DNA of 64,000 nucleotides, taken from the NCBI RefSeq assembly GCF_030272615.1, contig NW_026729139.1:1-64000 (forward strand), written 5' to 3'. A program made the position numbers and the translations under genes. Of this stretch, positions 10,984 through 24,399 are shown piece after piece; within the stretch, counting starts at the first letter, position 1; every line of letters starts with the position of its first letter. Source of the stretch: Cryptomeria japonica (taxonomy: Eukaryota; Streptophyta; Pinopsida; Cupressales; Cupressaceae). The notes under the pieces are model-generated. The model was given only the letters and a program-made list of their open reading frames with translations, did not search any database and had not been told where the DNA came from.

Positions 10984-12893
10984 TAATAATCTCATGGAAT
11001 ATATGGGGTTTAAATCACCCCCACAAGAATGACCTGCTATCCAATTTGGTTAGAGATCATAAACCAAATATTTACCTTGTCCAAGAAACTAAAATGCCTG
11101 GTAGAAAAGTGGAAAAAATTAAATTGGCGATTTTTGGAGATTGTGATATTCACTGTGTGGATGCAAATGGTGCTTCAGGCGGTATTTCCACCCTTTGGAA
11201 TCTGAGACTACTATGTGGTAAGGTGGTCCTCTCTTCTCCTAATCACATTGTTACTAGATTCTTTAATCTTAAAGATGGATCCTCCTATATTATTTCAAAC
11301 ATCTATGCTCCTAATGGGAGATCTGCAAGGAAAGTCCTTTGGTCTTCCATTTTCCATGCTAGATTGCTCTTCCTTAATGAGAAATGGGTTCTTCTGGGCG
11401 ATTTCAACACCCCACTCTCAAATTTGGATAAATCTGGGGGTATGCCTATCTCTATTGATAGTAGACAAGACTTGGCTGACATGATCAACTCTTTGAGCCT
11501 TTTGGATCTAGACCTTATTGGTGCTAAATTCACCTGGTCCAACAAACACAGTGGGGAGGATCTCATTCTAGTTAAGCTTGATAGGGGCCTTGTATATCCT
11601 GATTGGATTCAGAATGCTTCATGTAGACTCAATGCCTTGCCCCGTGTTGTATTAGACCACTTCCCTATTTGCCTTTCGGTGACTTACTTGTCTAGCAGAA
11701 AGGCGTATCCCTTTAGATTTGAGAAAATGTGGTTGATGGCCCCTGACATCCAAGATAAAATTATGAAGTGGTGGAATATTGATATCCAGGTTGTACGGCC
11801 ATGTTTCATATAGCCAAGAAGTTATATAATGTCAAGTCCAATATTCAACGTTTGAACAAGTCCTCTTTTGGCAATATCTTCAAAATTAAAGATCAACTCA
11901 AACTGGATCTTGAGGAGGTTCAAAAGCATACAAAAGTTTTCAGGTTTGATAAAGATGTCTCGAACAAATAAATTGAGATTTTAACTAAATTGCATGATAT
12001 TATTTCCAAAGAAGAGGAATTTTGGAAAGAGAGATCTAGAGATTTATGGCTTAAAAGTGGTGACAAAAACACTAAGTTCTTTCATATGACAACCCTTAAG
12101 CACATGGCTCCTAATAGAATAAATAAAATTCAGATTGGCCAGAGATGGGTTGATAAGCATGAAGAGATTTGCCAGGAAGCCATCAGTTTTTTCTCTAATC
12201 TCCTTTCTGTGAATGATCCTCTTGACCCTCTAGCTCAAAATGAAATCTTGCAGGAGGTCCCCACCATTATCTCTCAGGATATGGACTTGGAGCTTACCAG
12301 AATCCCTTCTCTTGATGAATTTCACAATGCGGTCTTCTCTTTTGAAGGTAAAAAAGTCCCTGGCCTTGATGGCTTCCCTCTATTTTTCTTTCAAAATTTT
12401 TGGCAGATTATTTGCTCTGATGTGACCTTGTTGTAGCTCAAGAATTTTTTGGTTCCTGCTCTCTCCTGAAGGAGTTGAATGTCACCTTCCTTGTCCTCAT
12501 CCCCAAGAAATTTGATGCCTTCTCTTTTTCAGGATGTTAGACCTATTAGTCTCTGCAATTCTTTATATAAAATTTTCACCAAAATCCTGGTGCTCAGACT
12601 TAAGAATTCCATCCCTTCTTTAATTTCTAAGCATCAAAATGGGTTTGTTCCTGGGAGGCAGATCTTGGATTCTGTTATTGTGGTGCATGAGAACATCCAC
12701 TCCCTATCTATCAATAAAAAATATGGCTTTTTTCTAAAATTGGACCTATTGAAAGCTTTTGATAGAGTCAACTAGAGTTTTCTTCTCTGAATCCTTAGGG
12801 TGTTTGGATTCGGAGATAACTTCATCCAAATCATTGAACAATGTGTGTCCACCCCCAAATTTTCAATGTTGATTAATGGATCTGCCTCTAGTT
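10984..12893 (+). pseudogene. LINE-A ORF2: endonuclease and partial reverse transcriptase
   Basis: Endonuclease blocks are readable in order: SWNIWGLNHP near 10993, QETKMPG near 11079, LLGDFNTPLSN near 11391, then TWSN and LDHFPI near 11534-11670. The first long frame is 11046-11813, followed by 11990-12436 (linker/RT start, KVPGLDGFP), then 12479-12775 (PISLCNSLYKIFTK, GFVPGRQILDS, LKLDLLKAFDRVN = RT motif A). A TAG follows motif A, and the trace continues as IIEQCVSTPKF and LINGSASS to about 12893. Motif C (xxDD), zf-RVT and RNase H are absent. It is dead through stops, frameshifts and truncation. Confidence 0.85.
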
Positions 12894-15800
12894 GATTATT
12901 TGATGATTTCTCTATAGATTGGGTGGAGAGATAAAAAAACATCATGATTGATTTCTTAGAAAAATTTTCTTTGAAAAGTAATAATATCACTTTGGCAAGG
13001 ATATCCAAGATTGATGTTAAAAATAGGCCTTCTATTCTAGACAAATATTTGCAACTGGAAGGTTTTTAATGTTGATGATGATTTATTGAATTTTCTTCAT
13101 TGCATAGATGAGTATGAGACTCTATAAATTGATTTCAATGCTTTTGTCGAAGTTGTAGATGGTAAAGAAATTTTATTTGTAAATGAAATACTACAGCTAA
13201 AAATTAATAAAATCCCAAAGAGGTTTGTAGCATTGGAAAGAATGTTCAATGGTAATGATGGTCAAGCAATGAAACTTTCTCTTGTCAGAAAACAAGATTT
13301 AGAGGAGGTAAATTTAGTGAATAAGTCATCTCCTAAAAAAGTATACATTGGAAATAAAATCAGTTTGAAGATATGAGCAATGCTCATAGCATTATTGAGG
13401 AAATATAAGCACATTTTTGCTTGGCCATATGATGACCTGACAACTTACAGAGAGGATTTATTTCAGCACAAGATTCCTCTCATTCCTAAGGAAAAACCTT
13501 CTAGATACAAGTAGAGACATATTAACCTAGTGTTAAGGCCAAAGATGCAAGAGGAACTCATGAAACTAAGGGATGGTGGGATAATTAAGCCAATTATACA
13601 TTCCAATTGGGTCTCTAATTTAGTCCCTATCAAAAAGAAGAACAAAGATATAAGTTTGTGTGTTGATTTAAAAAATTGAATATGTCTTTGTTGAAAGACA
13701 GTTACCCACTCCCAAATATGGAAGCCATGTTACAAAAGGTGACAAGATGTGAATTATTGTCAATGATGGATGGCTTTTCTAGGTAGAATCAAGCAAAGGT
13801 TAAAGAGTCTAAGCAATACAAGATCGCATTCACGACCCCTTGGGGAATATATGTGTAAGTAAGAATGCCATTCTAGTTAATAAATGATGGTGATACATTT
13901 CAAAGAGCTATGGATGTGGCATTCTGAGATCTTATTTATATCATCATGGTAGTTTATCAAGATGATTTAACTACATTTTCTAAGTGAGAAAACAATCATT
14001 TCTTTCATCTTGAGAAAATATTTACCAAGGCTCTAGAGTATGGGATTTCTCTAAATCCTAAGAAGTGTAACTTTTTTTTTACTAAAGGTAAAGTCTTGGG
14101 TCACATTGTTTCAAAATGAGTCTAAGTAGACCTAGAAAGAGTAGAAACAATAGATAAAATACCCATCCCTAAGACTACAAAATTTATTCAGTTCTTTTTT
14201 GGCCCAATTAATTTTGTTAGAAGAATCATCTCTAACTTTGTTGAAATTGTAAAGTCTATTTCCAAGATGTTGAAAAAGGGAACCAAAATTGATTCCTTTT
14301 TAGCCATCTAAAGATAAATTAAGGAGGCTTTCTCTAGTATTTAAATCTCCAGACTTTAGAAAACCTAAGTTAAAAATCCTTCCGTTCACATCATTTCACA
14401 CAATTGTAGCTGTTATGCTTCAGAAAAATGATGAAAGATATGAGCAGCCTATAGAATTTTATAGCAAATCTCTCTAGGCTACAGAGATGAAGTGTGATAT
14501 AGCAAAGAAATATGTATATGCGTATGCTATTGTAATGGATATCTTTTCTCAATCAATGGTAACAAGAAGAAGGTGTAGATGGATTAATAAAATCTATTAG
14601 TTTAATATTGACATTTAGATCACTAAATTGGTTAAGGGGCAAGGATTAGCAAAGTTATGGTAGAGGAAAATTTGGAAGCTTCGTACGTGAATAATCTTTC
14701 TACCTTGGTAGATAGCTTTTGTAGTTCATAGAATACTTCCTGGTATACAAATGTGTTATATTTTTTGAAGCATATGAAATGCTCAAAATATCTAACAGAC
14801 AATTAGAAGGTAACATTGAAACTTCTGGCTCAGAAACATTTTTTTATTAATGGAGATTTGTTTTGGAAAGACTGTGATGACCTATCTGGATAAATTTCCT
14901 TGATAAGAATCAAGATGAAGTCATATTAAAATACATAAATGCAAGAGTATGTAGAGGCCATTTCACTACCAAAACCACTACTCACAAAGTTCTTAGGGTA
15001 GGTTATTATTGGCCCACTTAATTTGTTAATTCTTACACATATATGTGAGTAAATGTGAGCCTTATCAAAAACAATTCAAGGAAGTTGATGTATTCAAGTG
15101 CACTACCTCTTAGGACTATGTAGGTTGAAGCCCCTTTTCATCAATGGGGAAGTGATTTTATAGGTGAAATGGTTGAGAAATCCAGTGGTGTTTTTTACAT
15201 GGATATTGGTAGCAATAGATTATTTCACTAAATGGATTGAAGTGATCCCAACAAAGAGGCTACCAGTAAAGTTATTATTGATTTCCTAATGAAAAATATA
15301 ATAATTAGATTTGGAACACCAATCAAGTTAATCATTGATGCTATGTGTTTCAGATCTAAAGAATTTTCTAAATCTTGTGATTCTTATGGTATAAGAGTTT
15401 ATTATTACTCACCATATCATCCACGGGGAAATGGGTAGGCCAAATCAAGTGATAAGAGCATATTGAAGATCACTAAGAGGACACTTGAGAAAATTAAGAA
15501 GGCTTGAGACTCAAAACTTACAATGGTATTCTAGGCTAATAGAATTACAATCAAGAAAGAAATAAGGAAGCCACCATTTGAGTTAGTAGATGGGACACAA
15601 GCTAGATTACTTGTAAACAACTTGTTGTTAGCATACAAGTTCATTTAAGAGAATGATTGGGATATACTCAAGCCAATGGAGAAAAGAATTGAACAACTAA
15701 TGAAGTTAGATGAAGTCAAGAATTATACTCAGAAAAGAAATACAAAGTTGCAACAACAAAGCAAATATTTGTTTGAAAAGAGAGATTTTGACAAAAAATT

Positions 15801-15995
15801 CAACATTGATGATCTGGTGTTGATGTGGAATGCAAGAGGATAGGAAAACGGTATGTATGGGAAATTTGAAACTCTTTAGTTGAGCCCTTTTGTTGTTGCT
15901 TTGAACAATGCAGATGACTCACACTTTCCAAAAATTATGGAACGTGAAATTCAAGAATTTCTAGTGCATGGAAAATTCCTTAAGAATTTTTTTGC
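12893..15995 (+). mobile_element. Ty3/gypsy retrotransposon fossil, pol only
   Basis: Decayed plus-strand pol in gypsy order. A stretch leading into RT (FAWPYDDL near 13417) is followed by RT blocks (NWVSNLVPIKKKN, LLSMMDGFS, TTPWGIYV, YGISLNPKKCNFFF). RNase H is faint, and an integrase core lies near 15130-15600 (HQWGSDFIGE, RFGTPIKLIIDA, YYYSPYHPRGNG). The wording resembles the plant Tat/Athila branch. No gag, LTRs or target duplications were recognised. It has many breaks throughout and is clearly ancient. It abuts LINE-A at the left. Confidence 0.82.
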
Positions 15996-17300
15996 CTAAA
16001 ATTTTCTTTCCATGCATGGTATTTTAGTGTAAATTTTGTATAAATTCCTTTTGTTTGTTGTTAGGTCTGTACCCCAAGAGATTCTACATTCTCATCTTGA
16101 CCTAGGTGATCAAGCGTTGCCAACTAGAGTCATTGTTGGGACTATCAAAATTTGTAGACAATTTTTCCAGGTCAATTATTTGGCTCTCATATGCTTGAGT
16201 TGGGGTTTTAAAATTTTACCCAACTGTTAGGGGTTTTGCCTCATATAGAGTTCTCACTTCCATGTTTTTATGATCATTTGTTGAGTTGTTGGTCTGGTGA
16301 CTTGGGCTATTAGTCATGATTTTGAGTCTATATCTTGTCATTTGTTTACCAACCCATTTATATTAGGATTTAAGAAATTCACTATTCATAACAGCTCCAT
16401 GGGCTTAATGTTTGATGTTGTTCTAGATTTTCCCTAATTCCTAGGAAAAATTGCCCCATGACACTTTATTAAATCAAAGCAATGCTTATGTGCACAAATA
16501 TTTACTTAAGTTTCCCCATGCCCCCATGTTTTTTACTCTAGTCAAATTATGGATTGTGGACTAGTGGGATCATACCCTGCTATCCCAGGAGGTATGTGAT
16601 GTCAATAAAGGAAAGGCCGCAAGCTATAAAGATAAGTTGAAGACAAAGGTAATGTATCCCCATAGCTTTGTAGGTGAAATACTAGTTAAACATAACCTAC
16701 AGGTTGGCAAAATCAATGGCATGAAATATGTAGTGGTTGAAGGCTAGTGTACCCTATCATCCTGCATGGACAAAATAATGTAGCTTTATGAACTGTGGGC
16801 TAGTGGGTTGTTAAAGTATTCACCCCGATACCCCATGTAAATTGGCAACAAGTAAAAGAGGGACCATGAGATAGAGGGAAAGAGGAACTAAACGGTAAAA
16901 GTTTTCTGCTACCCCACAGGCCTTGACTATAGTCAAGGAATGGGTTGTGGGCTACTGCGACTAAGAAATATAGAGGGAAATTTTCCTTGCTATCTCGCTT
17001 GAAGAAAACATAAAGCATAACTATGGTGCAAGCCCACAAGACATGTCATTTAGAAGAAAGAAAGTATGCACTGAATGATTGATCACCATGACATCCACTC
17101 AACTGTAGTCAAGATGAACAGTAATCGTTTGATAGAGAATCAATGGTGAAATTTGAAATCGATGTATTTACCACTTTTTGACATTCACATGAACTAAATT
17201 AATGGTGATTAAAGGATGTATGAAGACATATATATAAGTTCTATTTTTTTACTTGGGCATTCTCAATTTTCTTTTCGACAACTTCAATGTGAAGAGATGG
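15996..17300. other. Non-coding tract 3' of the gypsy pol, with loose repeats
   Basis: No gene seen. Three similar phrases built on tgtgggctagtgg occur near 16555, 16794 and 16926, each beside a run of c-rich tatccc/taccc sequence. Possibly the 3' non-coding part of the gypsy fossil. Confidence 0.4.
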
Positions 17301-17339
17301 TGAGTGAAGAAGAGCATTGTGCACCAGTGGAGTAGGGTT

Positions 17340-19600
17340 TTTAAGTGCCAAAAATCCCAATAATTGGACTCTATTTCCTACCTTATTTTCAGATAAATCT
17401 TGTACTATGGGAATAAAGTAGAGTTAAAATTATTAAAACCCTAGTGTAGTTCACTGTAATCACTCAAAAAAAATATCCTACTATTGAGAAAGCACTTGCT
17501 CAAGGTGAAAGCTCAAAATCAAGGAGGAATAAGACTGCTTCTTCTAAGAAACCTATAAATTCACCCCCACCTACTGCAAAAAACCCTCCTCAACCTACTA
17601 AAGACCCCAATCAATCCACTCAAGTCCCAAAAACTAAAAAAGAAAGCTAGAGGAGATGTTAGAGGTCTTAACTAGGACATGCACAAAAGTTTACAAGGGT
17701 TTGCTATGGAGGACAGTAAAAGGAAATTTTTCACTAACCGATGTTCAGGGTGTAGGAATTCCATTATAGACAGCAGAGAATAGGATATTTTTTAATACTT
17801 TTATGGGAATAGGGATAAGGATGTGCTAGTATCAAGTCACTGGACATTAGATATTAGAAAATTAGTGGTCCCTTATGTCTTCATTGAACCACAATTTGTT
17901 ATTTTCTTAGCTAGGAGGTATCATGCAAAGACATACACAATAAGAACACCAAAGGGACTAATTATGGCAGATTTAAGTAGTGAAGCCATTATTGCTTTTT
18001 TTGGTTTAAATAGGTCCGAGGATTTAAAGAAAATTGATTTAGAAAAATTAGAATAAGAATACAAGGAAAGAAGAGTGATATCGAGTAGCTTTTATTATCA
18101 GATCAAATTAGAAAACAAGAAGATCTTGTGTTTATTGTAGACTTTGATAGTGTAAGACAAGTAAGGGGAATTGGATATAACCCCACACTAAAAGAATTGG
18201 CACAATGAACAAAGGTACCGAGAAATAATAAGCCAAAGTTGATTCATGGTGTTAAAGAAATGGTGGGAAAGGTAGCGACAAGAACCTTGAAAGATACATA
18301 GATGCATTAGAGGTAGCCACTATCTCACCACATTATATAATTTTTTCTTAAGCTAGAGAAGAGGACCAACAAAAGAGAATAGATGATTTAATGAAAAGAC
18401 ATGTATATTTGAATGAGTCATACAATAAGGCTTATATGGAAAACATAAGATTGAAGAAAGCCTTAGGAATCATTGATAAACCTCCTACTCCTGAAGGCAC
18501 TATAGCTATTTACCATCCTCCAATAATGAATCAGGATGAGTCTTCTACAAATGAAGTAAGCATATTGAGTTATAAGCTCAATCACTATGCACAAAAATTA
18601 GATGTCATTGATGAAGCATTGCACAATGCTATAAGAATTGCAATGGAAAAGGTCGTAGATGTCATGATAAGATTTTTGAATCATATGTTTTGAAAGATAC
18701 TAAGTAAGATTGAAGAAGTGCATAAATAATATCATGCCCTCGTATAGGCAGAGCAACAATTTAAAGAAATGATAACATTTTTTAAACCACTTTTTGAAAG
18801 GTAGCAGACCAAAGTTCACATATTGAATACTTTAGTTCTAGCCACACAATATGCACCAACATCTCCTTCTTAGATATGACATACTAATAAGATGATTACT
18901 CTATTAGTTGAGGAATTACCTTTTATTTAAACAAAAGAACAATAAATAAAGAGAAAATTGGAGTTATTCTGGTCCTTGACACACTGGTCTATCCTAGATA
19001 TACACAATAAATGATGGAAATTTGAGTGAATTTGAAGATTGGATAAATGAGTTTGAAATGTGTGTGCCACTAATTATTTCCATGGTACATGATGGAAGCA
19101 AATTATAGATGGGTGTCTTTAATGGCACCGCGAATAAAATCATAGAGGTGAATGAAGGATACATCAAATTAATCAACAACACTAGAGCCATCCTTGATGA
19201 TAGAACCATGGAAATCCTGGCTAAGGTATGTCAACTCCAAAAATTCTAATGGCCTAATGAGTTAACAGTTTTGGAGTGGGAAAACCAATATTGCACATAC
19301 ATAGAGCATGAAGGGAGAGACACTATGCAAGGAGAAATAAACTATATTCTAGATACAACTCAACTATATATAGAAATAACTTGATAGATCATGAAAATCA
19401 TGGGTACCTTACAAAAATTCAAAGCAACTAGTTGTTTCTACAATATAGATTCCTCGGTCAAGCAAATTTCAATGCCTTGGTCATTACACAAGGCTCATTT
19501 TCAATTATTCCTAATTTTCTTATTTTTTAATTTAAGCACTTTGCACATCAACACTTACCACCTCATCAACAACCTTTTTCTCTAGTGTAGTGAACAAATA
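17340..19600 (+). pseudogene. Decayed long ORF of unknown family (element-derived)
   Basis: About 2 kb of sequence with coding texture on the plus strand but no intact frame. Readable stretches include a globular part near 17823-18053 with TYTIRTPKGLIMADLSSEAI, a charged probably coiled-coil part near 18391-18690, and a further stretch near 19010-19380 (EFEDWINEFEMC). The IRTPKG...SSEAI phrase is reminiscent of plant transposon-type gag-like domains, in the same broad style as ORF3 of LINE-B, but I cannot align the two convincingly. It may be an extra 3' ORF of the gypsy fossil or a separate element. Family not identified. Confidence 0.4.
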
Positions 19601-21960
19601 TGACACATTAGTATGCTACGTCAGCAAGCCCATGCAACAACAGTTTTGTGTAAGAATATGGTTATCTTTGTATTTCCCTTAAGGACACAAATATTTTTTG
19701 TCATATATGAAGATGTAATAGTACCATGGCATATTCGTGTTTTAATGAATCAAATTTTGACACATATGCAATTTGGTCCGAAGCTTGTTTTGCTCCCTTC
19801 CTTTTTACAAAAGGAATTTCAAGGCCATTTACAAAGGGTTTTGAAATGTTTGAGTAATAAAATGTTGTTCATTTGCAAGAACTGAGTATTTTCCATGAAT
19901 GTCAGCCATTTTAAATGAATTAATAGAAATTACTCCAAATTATCTCCCATTCTATTTTCTTTTTATATGCACATTTTTTTCCATTAAAGATGTAGTGATT
20001 TATCTCTATAAGTCTAGTTGTAGATGTGGAATATATTTGTAGGTTTCTTTTAAAGAGAGGATTAAATTTTGTAAATGTGTTTTAGCTATTTAGAGAATAC
20101 AATGGTGATTAATAAGTAGAGTTTGGAGTGATTTGCAAGTTTATATTCATGTTAGGCATGAGTACATATAAGGCATGAATGGTTGAATTATCACATAAAT
20201 GTGAAATGCTTGTAGTTGTTTCTACTTTGACTATGTTACCCAAAATTAGGCACCAGTCTTTGAAGGTTTGATTGAGTTTCAGATACCATTCCAATAATAT
20301 TGATTTTATTTTCCCTTTTTTGTTAGTAGGAGTAGGATTAGAGTTAGAATTTACTCTTAATTGTGCAAATTTGTGTTAAATAATCATAGATCTAGCCAAT
20401 TCAAAGTTTAATGTAGGTTGCCTAATTGAAATTAATTGAAAGTCATTTGTTTTTTTTTGTGATGTTCATTGTAATTTGGTTCATATCCTTAAATATTGCA
20501 AAGGGTAACCCCCCTAATTTTTGCAGAGCTTGAATAGTAGGATATCCTTCAACATCTAGGTTGACATCTCATTTTTTGGCCACTGATCCGGAGGTCTATT
20601 GATTGAAGTAGGATACCTTATATGAATTCTTCATGCAATCAATTGGAAACACCACCACACCCAATTAATGAAATCAAAAGAGACCCATTACAAGAATTTG
20701 AAACAAAAGGTATCGAAGTTTGAATTATGTTTTAACAATTGAAGTATGCAGAAAATTTTGTAAGACTATGATGGCTCAAAGTAAGTATTAAAATAAGCTA
20801 ATCCAAAGGTCTAATATACAATATTGTAAAATAGTATCAAAGAATCAATTATACCAAAATATACTTTCTATTGATAATAGCACTACAAAAGTATATGAGA
20901 CTTTGTATAGAGAGATGACAGGAAGTTTGAACTTCTTAACCACAAAAGAACCTAATATTATATATTGAATTTGGATGCTTAGATAATTCGTGTCTAGACC
21001 TCTTGAGACTAATTAAAAAGTAGCAACAATAGTTATTTGATAACTATACCGATATACTAGAAATTTGGATGTCAATTTAAGAGAATATTCAAATTTTTTA
21101 TTGGGTCTAGGTGATCCTAGGATACACTTTATTTTTCCAAGAAGATATCCTACAAAAGACTTACAAGAATTCTATAGTCATCTATCTTGACAAATAATTA
21201 AAAAACACATCAATAAATAGACACCATGCACAAGGAGATAGTCAATCAAGGTTGAATATACCTTGAATAAATCGATCTCTAAATTTAATAAATTTTATTA
21301 TAAACTTGTTATAAACCCAAACAATTAGGATACCTAGATTAAAATACCACGATATGAAAACTATGAACCTTTTTTTTTTTTTTCATATTGCTTCTCTTTG
21401 CTATGATTTATTCCAATACCAAAAAAAAATTCTCTAATATCTTCCTCTTCAAAAATAATGACCAAGGTAGATATAATCATGAAAAGAAGGCATGCAAGAT
21501 GTAAGAAAGTTGTGGCACATCAGAACACCCTAATTGGGAGCTCAACTGACCCTCAAACAACAAGTGTCCTCTACAACTCTATTCTACAAATTAAGAGGTG
21601 TGAAAGAACATTCCTTTGATGCTCACCATATCTAAACTTGATTATTTGTGGGTTTTAGTGTCATATTGAGCGGAATCACCCATGAAATACATTATAAATT
21701 ATTAATCTAAGAATCATGTTCTAACAAAAAGCCTCTTACTACAAATAAATAAGGTATAGGGACTACTTTTCATCCTTAGTTCTTACCAAAATGTATTTAA
21801 GACATTTGTATAGGTCCCTTTAATCAATATTTGGTGTTTTTAGGTATTAGTGAGCAATAATGATGCTCAAGAAAAGAGGGGCATGTTGGTGAATGAAAAA
21901 TCACAATGAACTTGATGCATGAGCATTTAGGTCCATAGGCAATCTTGCATCACCCAAAAC
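19601..21960. other. AT-rich intergenic, nothing recognised
   Basis: Both strands are dense in stops, and short open frames have no recognisable motifs. A 15-base T run lies near 21369-21383. No RNA gene, LTR or tandem repeat stood out. Confidence 0.5.
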
Positions 21961-21964
21961 AATT

Positions 21965-23560
21965 TTAGTTCACTGCTAGTTTTTTATTAGACTAAGTGGG
22001 GAAGAGCTCCAAGACATTACATATCAGACAATGTACAATAGAAAGAAAGAAAAAAGAGTAGGGTTATAACTAAGCAACCCAAAGTAAAAATTAACACAAC
22101 TAAAATACAACAAATTCTTAGAAATCAGACATGGGGCAAAGACATGGGCCTAGGAGAAAATTTAGAGGTCTCTACAAAGTAAGAGAATTATATGTTTTCT
22201 TTTTGCAAACAACAACCCACTAAGAATATTTGACAAGACAAGAAAAAGGCTAAGTATTGTTCGAGCCAACCAAAGCTACCACATAGTCAAAAAGGGGAGC
22301 ATCAAAGCCCAAGATGGGAACCTGGTAGTTAGGTGAAAGAGAATCTAGGACCAAATAAGGGATGAGTCTTGTACTCAAAAGAACCCTAAAAGTATCCGAC
22401 AAGAGATCAGCAACATGCACAACAAACAAATAAATAACAACCAAAGGACAAACCTTAGCAGCCTGAGGAGTAGGTGACTTTGTAGGAACCACTAGGGCCA
22501 AAATATCATGAGTTGAAGAATCTAGGGGAATCAGTGAGGAGGGTTCCATTTCAAAAAAAGAGCCTGAGTTTGAAATCACAGGAAATAGTTTGTGATGACA
22601 TCTATCTACATCCTTCCACCAGGTAGGAGAAGACCATGGACAAGAACCACAACCTTGGATAGGAAGAGGCTAGGTGCCTCATCGCAAAGCAATGACAACA
22701 TCTGAATGGGAGCCCTTCACAGTCCAAGAATTGCCTCCACTTGATCTATTTGAACATAAGAGAGATCTCAACAAGAAGGGGTTTAGAGAGATCAAGATCC
22801 ACTAAAATTCATGCAAATGAAGTATAGAAGAAGACACTAGTATTAGGGTCAACCTTGATAAGGTGGCCTAGTTTGTTATTCATGGATTCATAAGCAACAA
22901 TGCAACAAAAATGAAACAAAGGTTAGGAAGATAGACCTAAGTAGGAGAGACATAACAAAGTCCACCAAGGGATTAAAAGATGGAGTCCAAAAAGATATTG
23001 ACAAAGCCTGAGTGTCCCATTTCCAATGGCCCATAGAGAGGATAAAACCCCTATCATCTGTGTTATCAAAGTAGATGATAGAAAACTCACAAGAGAAAAG
23101 ATAGATTTCCAACTTACTAGAGAAGAAAGGGTTCCACTAAGCCAAAATCTAGGAGTGAAATGAATGGAGCGCTGCCCACATTTGGTTGAATCTACCAATT
23201 GGCATAATTTATTTGTAGTAGGAAATACAGTCAAGAACCTCCTTGCCCAGAGTCACTTCTGGAACAAAGGAGGCTTGTGGAAAGAATTTTGTTAAAGGAG
23301 TCGAAGGACTACACTAGGTTTTTCAAAGCAAATCAACAAAAAAAATTTAATGCAACAAGTTTACCGAAGCACTAGCTTATAGGGCAACCAAGTGGATGTG
23401 CGACTGGGAAGGAGAATTGGAAATTTTGAAAACAATATTGCAGGTAGGGGAGTCTTCACAAATAGGGGAATTATTGCAGGTGGCAACAAGCAGGAGCGTC
23501 AAGTTTGAATTTCACAGTGGAGAGGCCATGGTCGGGACCCATTGCAGGAGTATCATAATG
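21965..23560 (-). pseudogene. ORF1-only DUF4283 element, degraded
   Basis: On the minus strand a DUF4283 domain is readable around 23250-22880 (WTPSFNPLVDF where the family has KPSFDP plus a hydrophobic patch). A segment around 22830-22660 follows, parallel to the element at 57.4 kb: DLSKPLLVEISL here vs DASKGLLGEIKL there, then GLPFRCCHCFAMRHLA vs GIPFRCKRCFKIGYVVA, the CCHC zinc knuckle. The C-terminal tail frame is 22579-22250. Downstream on the minus strand, near 21990, is an AATAAAA-type signal (gtctaataaaaaac), a plausible 3' end. No endonuclease or RT follows. Several frameshifts and stops. Confidence 0.6.
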
Positions 23561-24399
23561 CCAGTTCACTAGTTTTGGAGTGGATTTTAGTTTTTTTTGT
23601 AGTTTCAAGCATCTCTCTATAGCAAGAATCTACATAGTTGATAAAAATTGCAAAATTCAAGTTTCTATATTTGTACAATTTCATTACCAAGGGAAAATCT
23701 TCAATAAAAAATTCATTATTTAAAATTGGTGAAAGTTGGGCTCAAATATTTTTGCAAGGATAATACTAGGGAGAATTATGAAAAGAAAATTAAGTAGATT
23801 TTCAAGTGCATGATAGAAAGGGCAGAGAAATATGATAAGTAGACTTTGTAGGAAAAAACATAAAAAATCAGGTGAATAAGACCTTGAAAAAGGTTTAGTT
23901 CAAATGAGTCTCAACAAAGGGTTGATGATGTCATTATGATAGTTATCAATGAGAAGGTTCACAAAAAATACAAGTGATCCAATTACTTAAGTTTAAAAGT
24001 TGTAGTTCAACTAGGAAATTTGCATATATTCATAATTTAAATAGAACTTATGGGAAAACCCAACTTGAAAATAATTTGCAAGAAAGGTTATTTGAACTAC
24101 ATATGGGTTAATCAAAAGGATAAAACTTGCAAAGGCATAACATTCTTATCTTAGAAAATTTAATAAAAAACTCTAGAAGAAACTAGGCCTAACATTTTTT
24201 GTTCTACCCAATAGTGTTGAGAATTTTGGCAAGGGATCATCTAGATTGGATGTATTAGATCAATTATCAACAAATGGGTAAATATGGCCAAATGTAGGCT
24301 TATGACATATATAATAATGAAAAATGGAACACAAAAAAATGTAGTTCCAACAATGTCATAGAATATTTGACGATATTTTTGCTTAAGCCTCTAAAACAC
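23561..24399. other. AT-rich tract, nothing recognised
   Basis: No open frame of substance and no family motif on either strand. It may belong to the decayed gypsy element whose gag trace lies just to the right. Confidence 0.4.

Larger units (their letters stand above)
10005..12893 (+). mobile_element. LINE-A: L1-type LINE, 3' half missing
   Basis: Plant L1-type non-LTR retrotransposon. It has an ORF1 with a DUF4283 domain, then ORF2 with an AP-endonuclease and the first part of the reverse transcriptase. Homology stops near 12893, just before the catalytic DD motif, where gypsy-related sequence begins. I do not find the missing 3' half downstream, so it may have been deleted when or after the gypsy sequence joined. 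An AAT-rich microsatellite (9966-10004) abuts the 5' side. Confidence 0.85.

Noticed and set aside
23281-24399. Retroelement coding region between the DUF4283 relic and the gag relic
   Set aside because: I could not read any domain motif with confidence on either strand.
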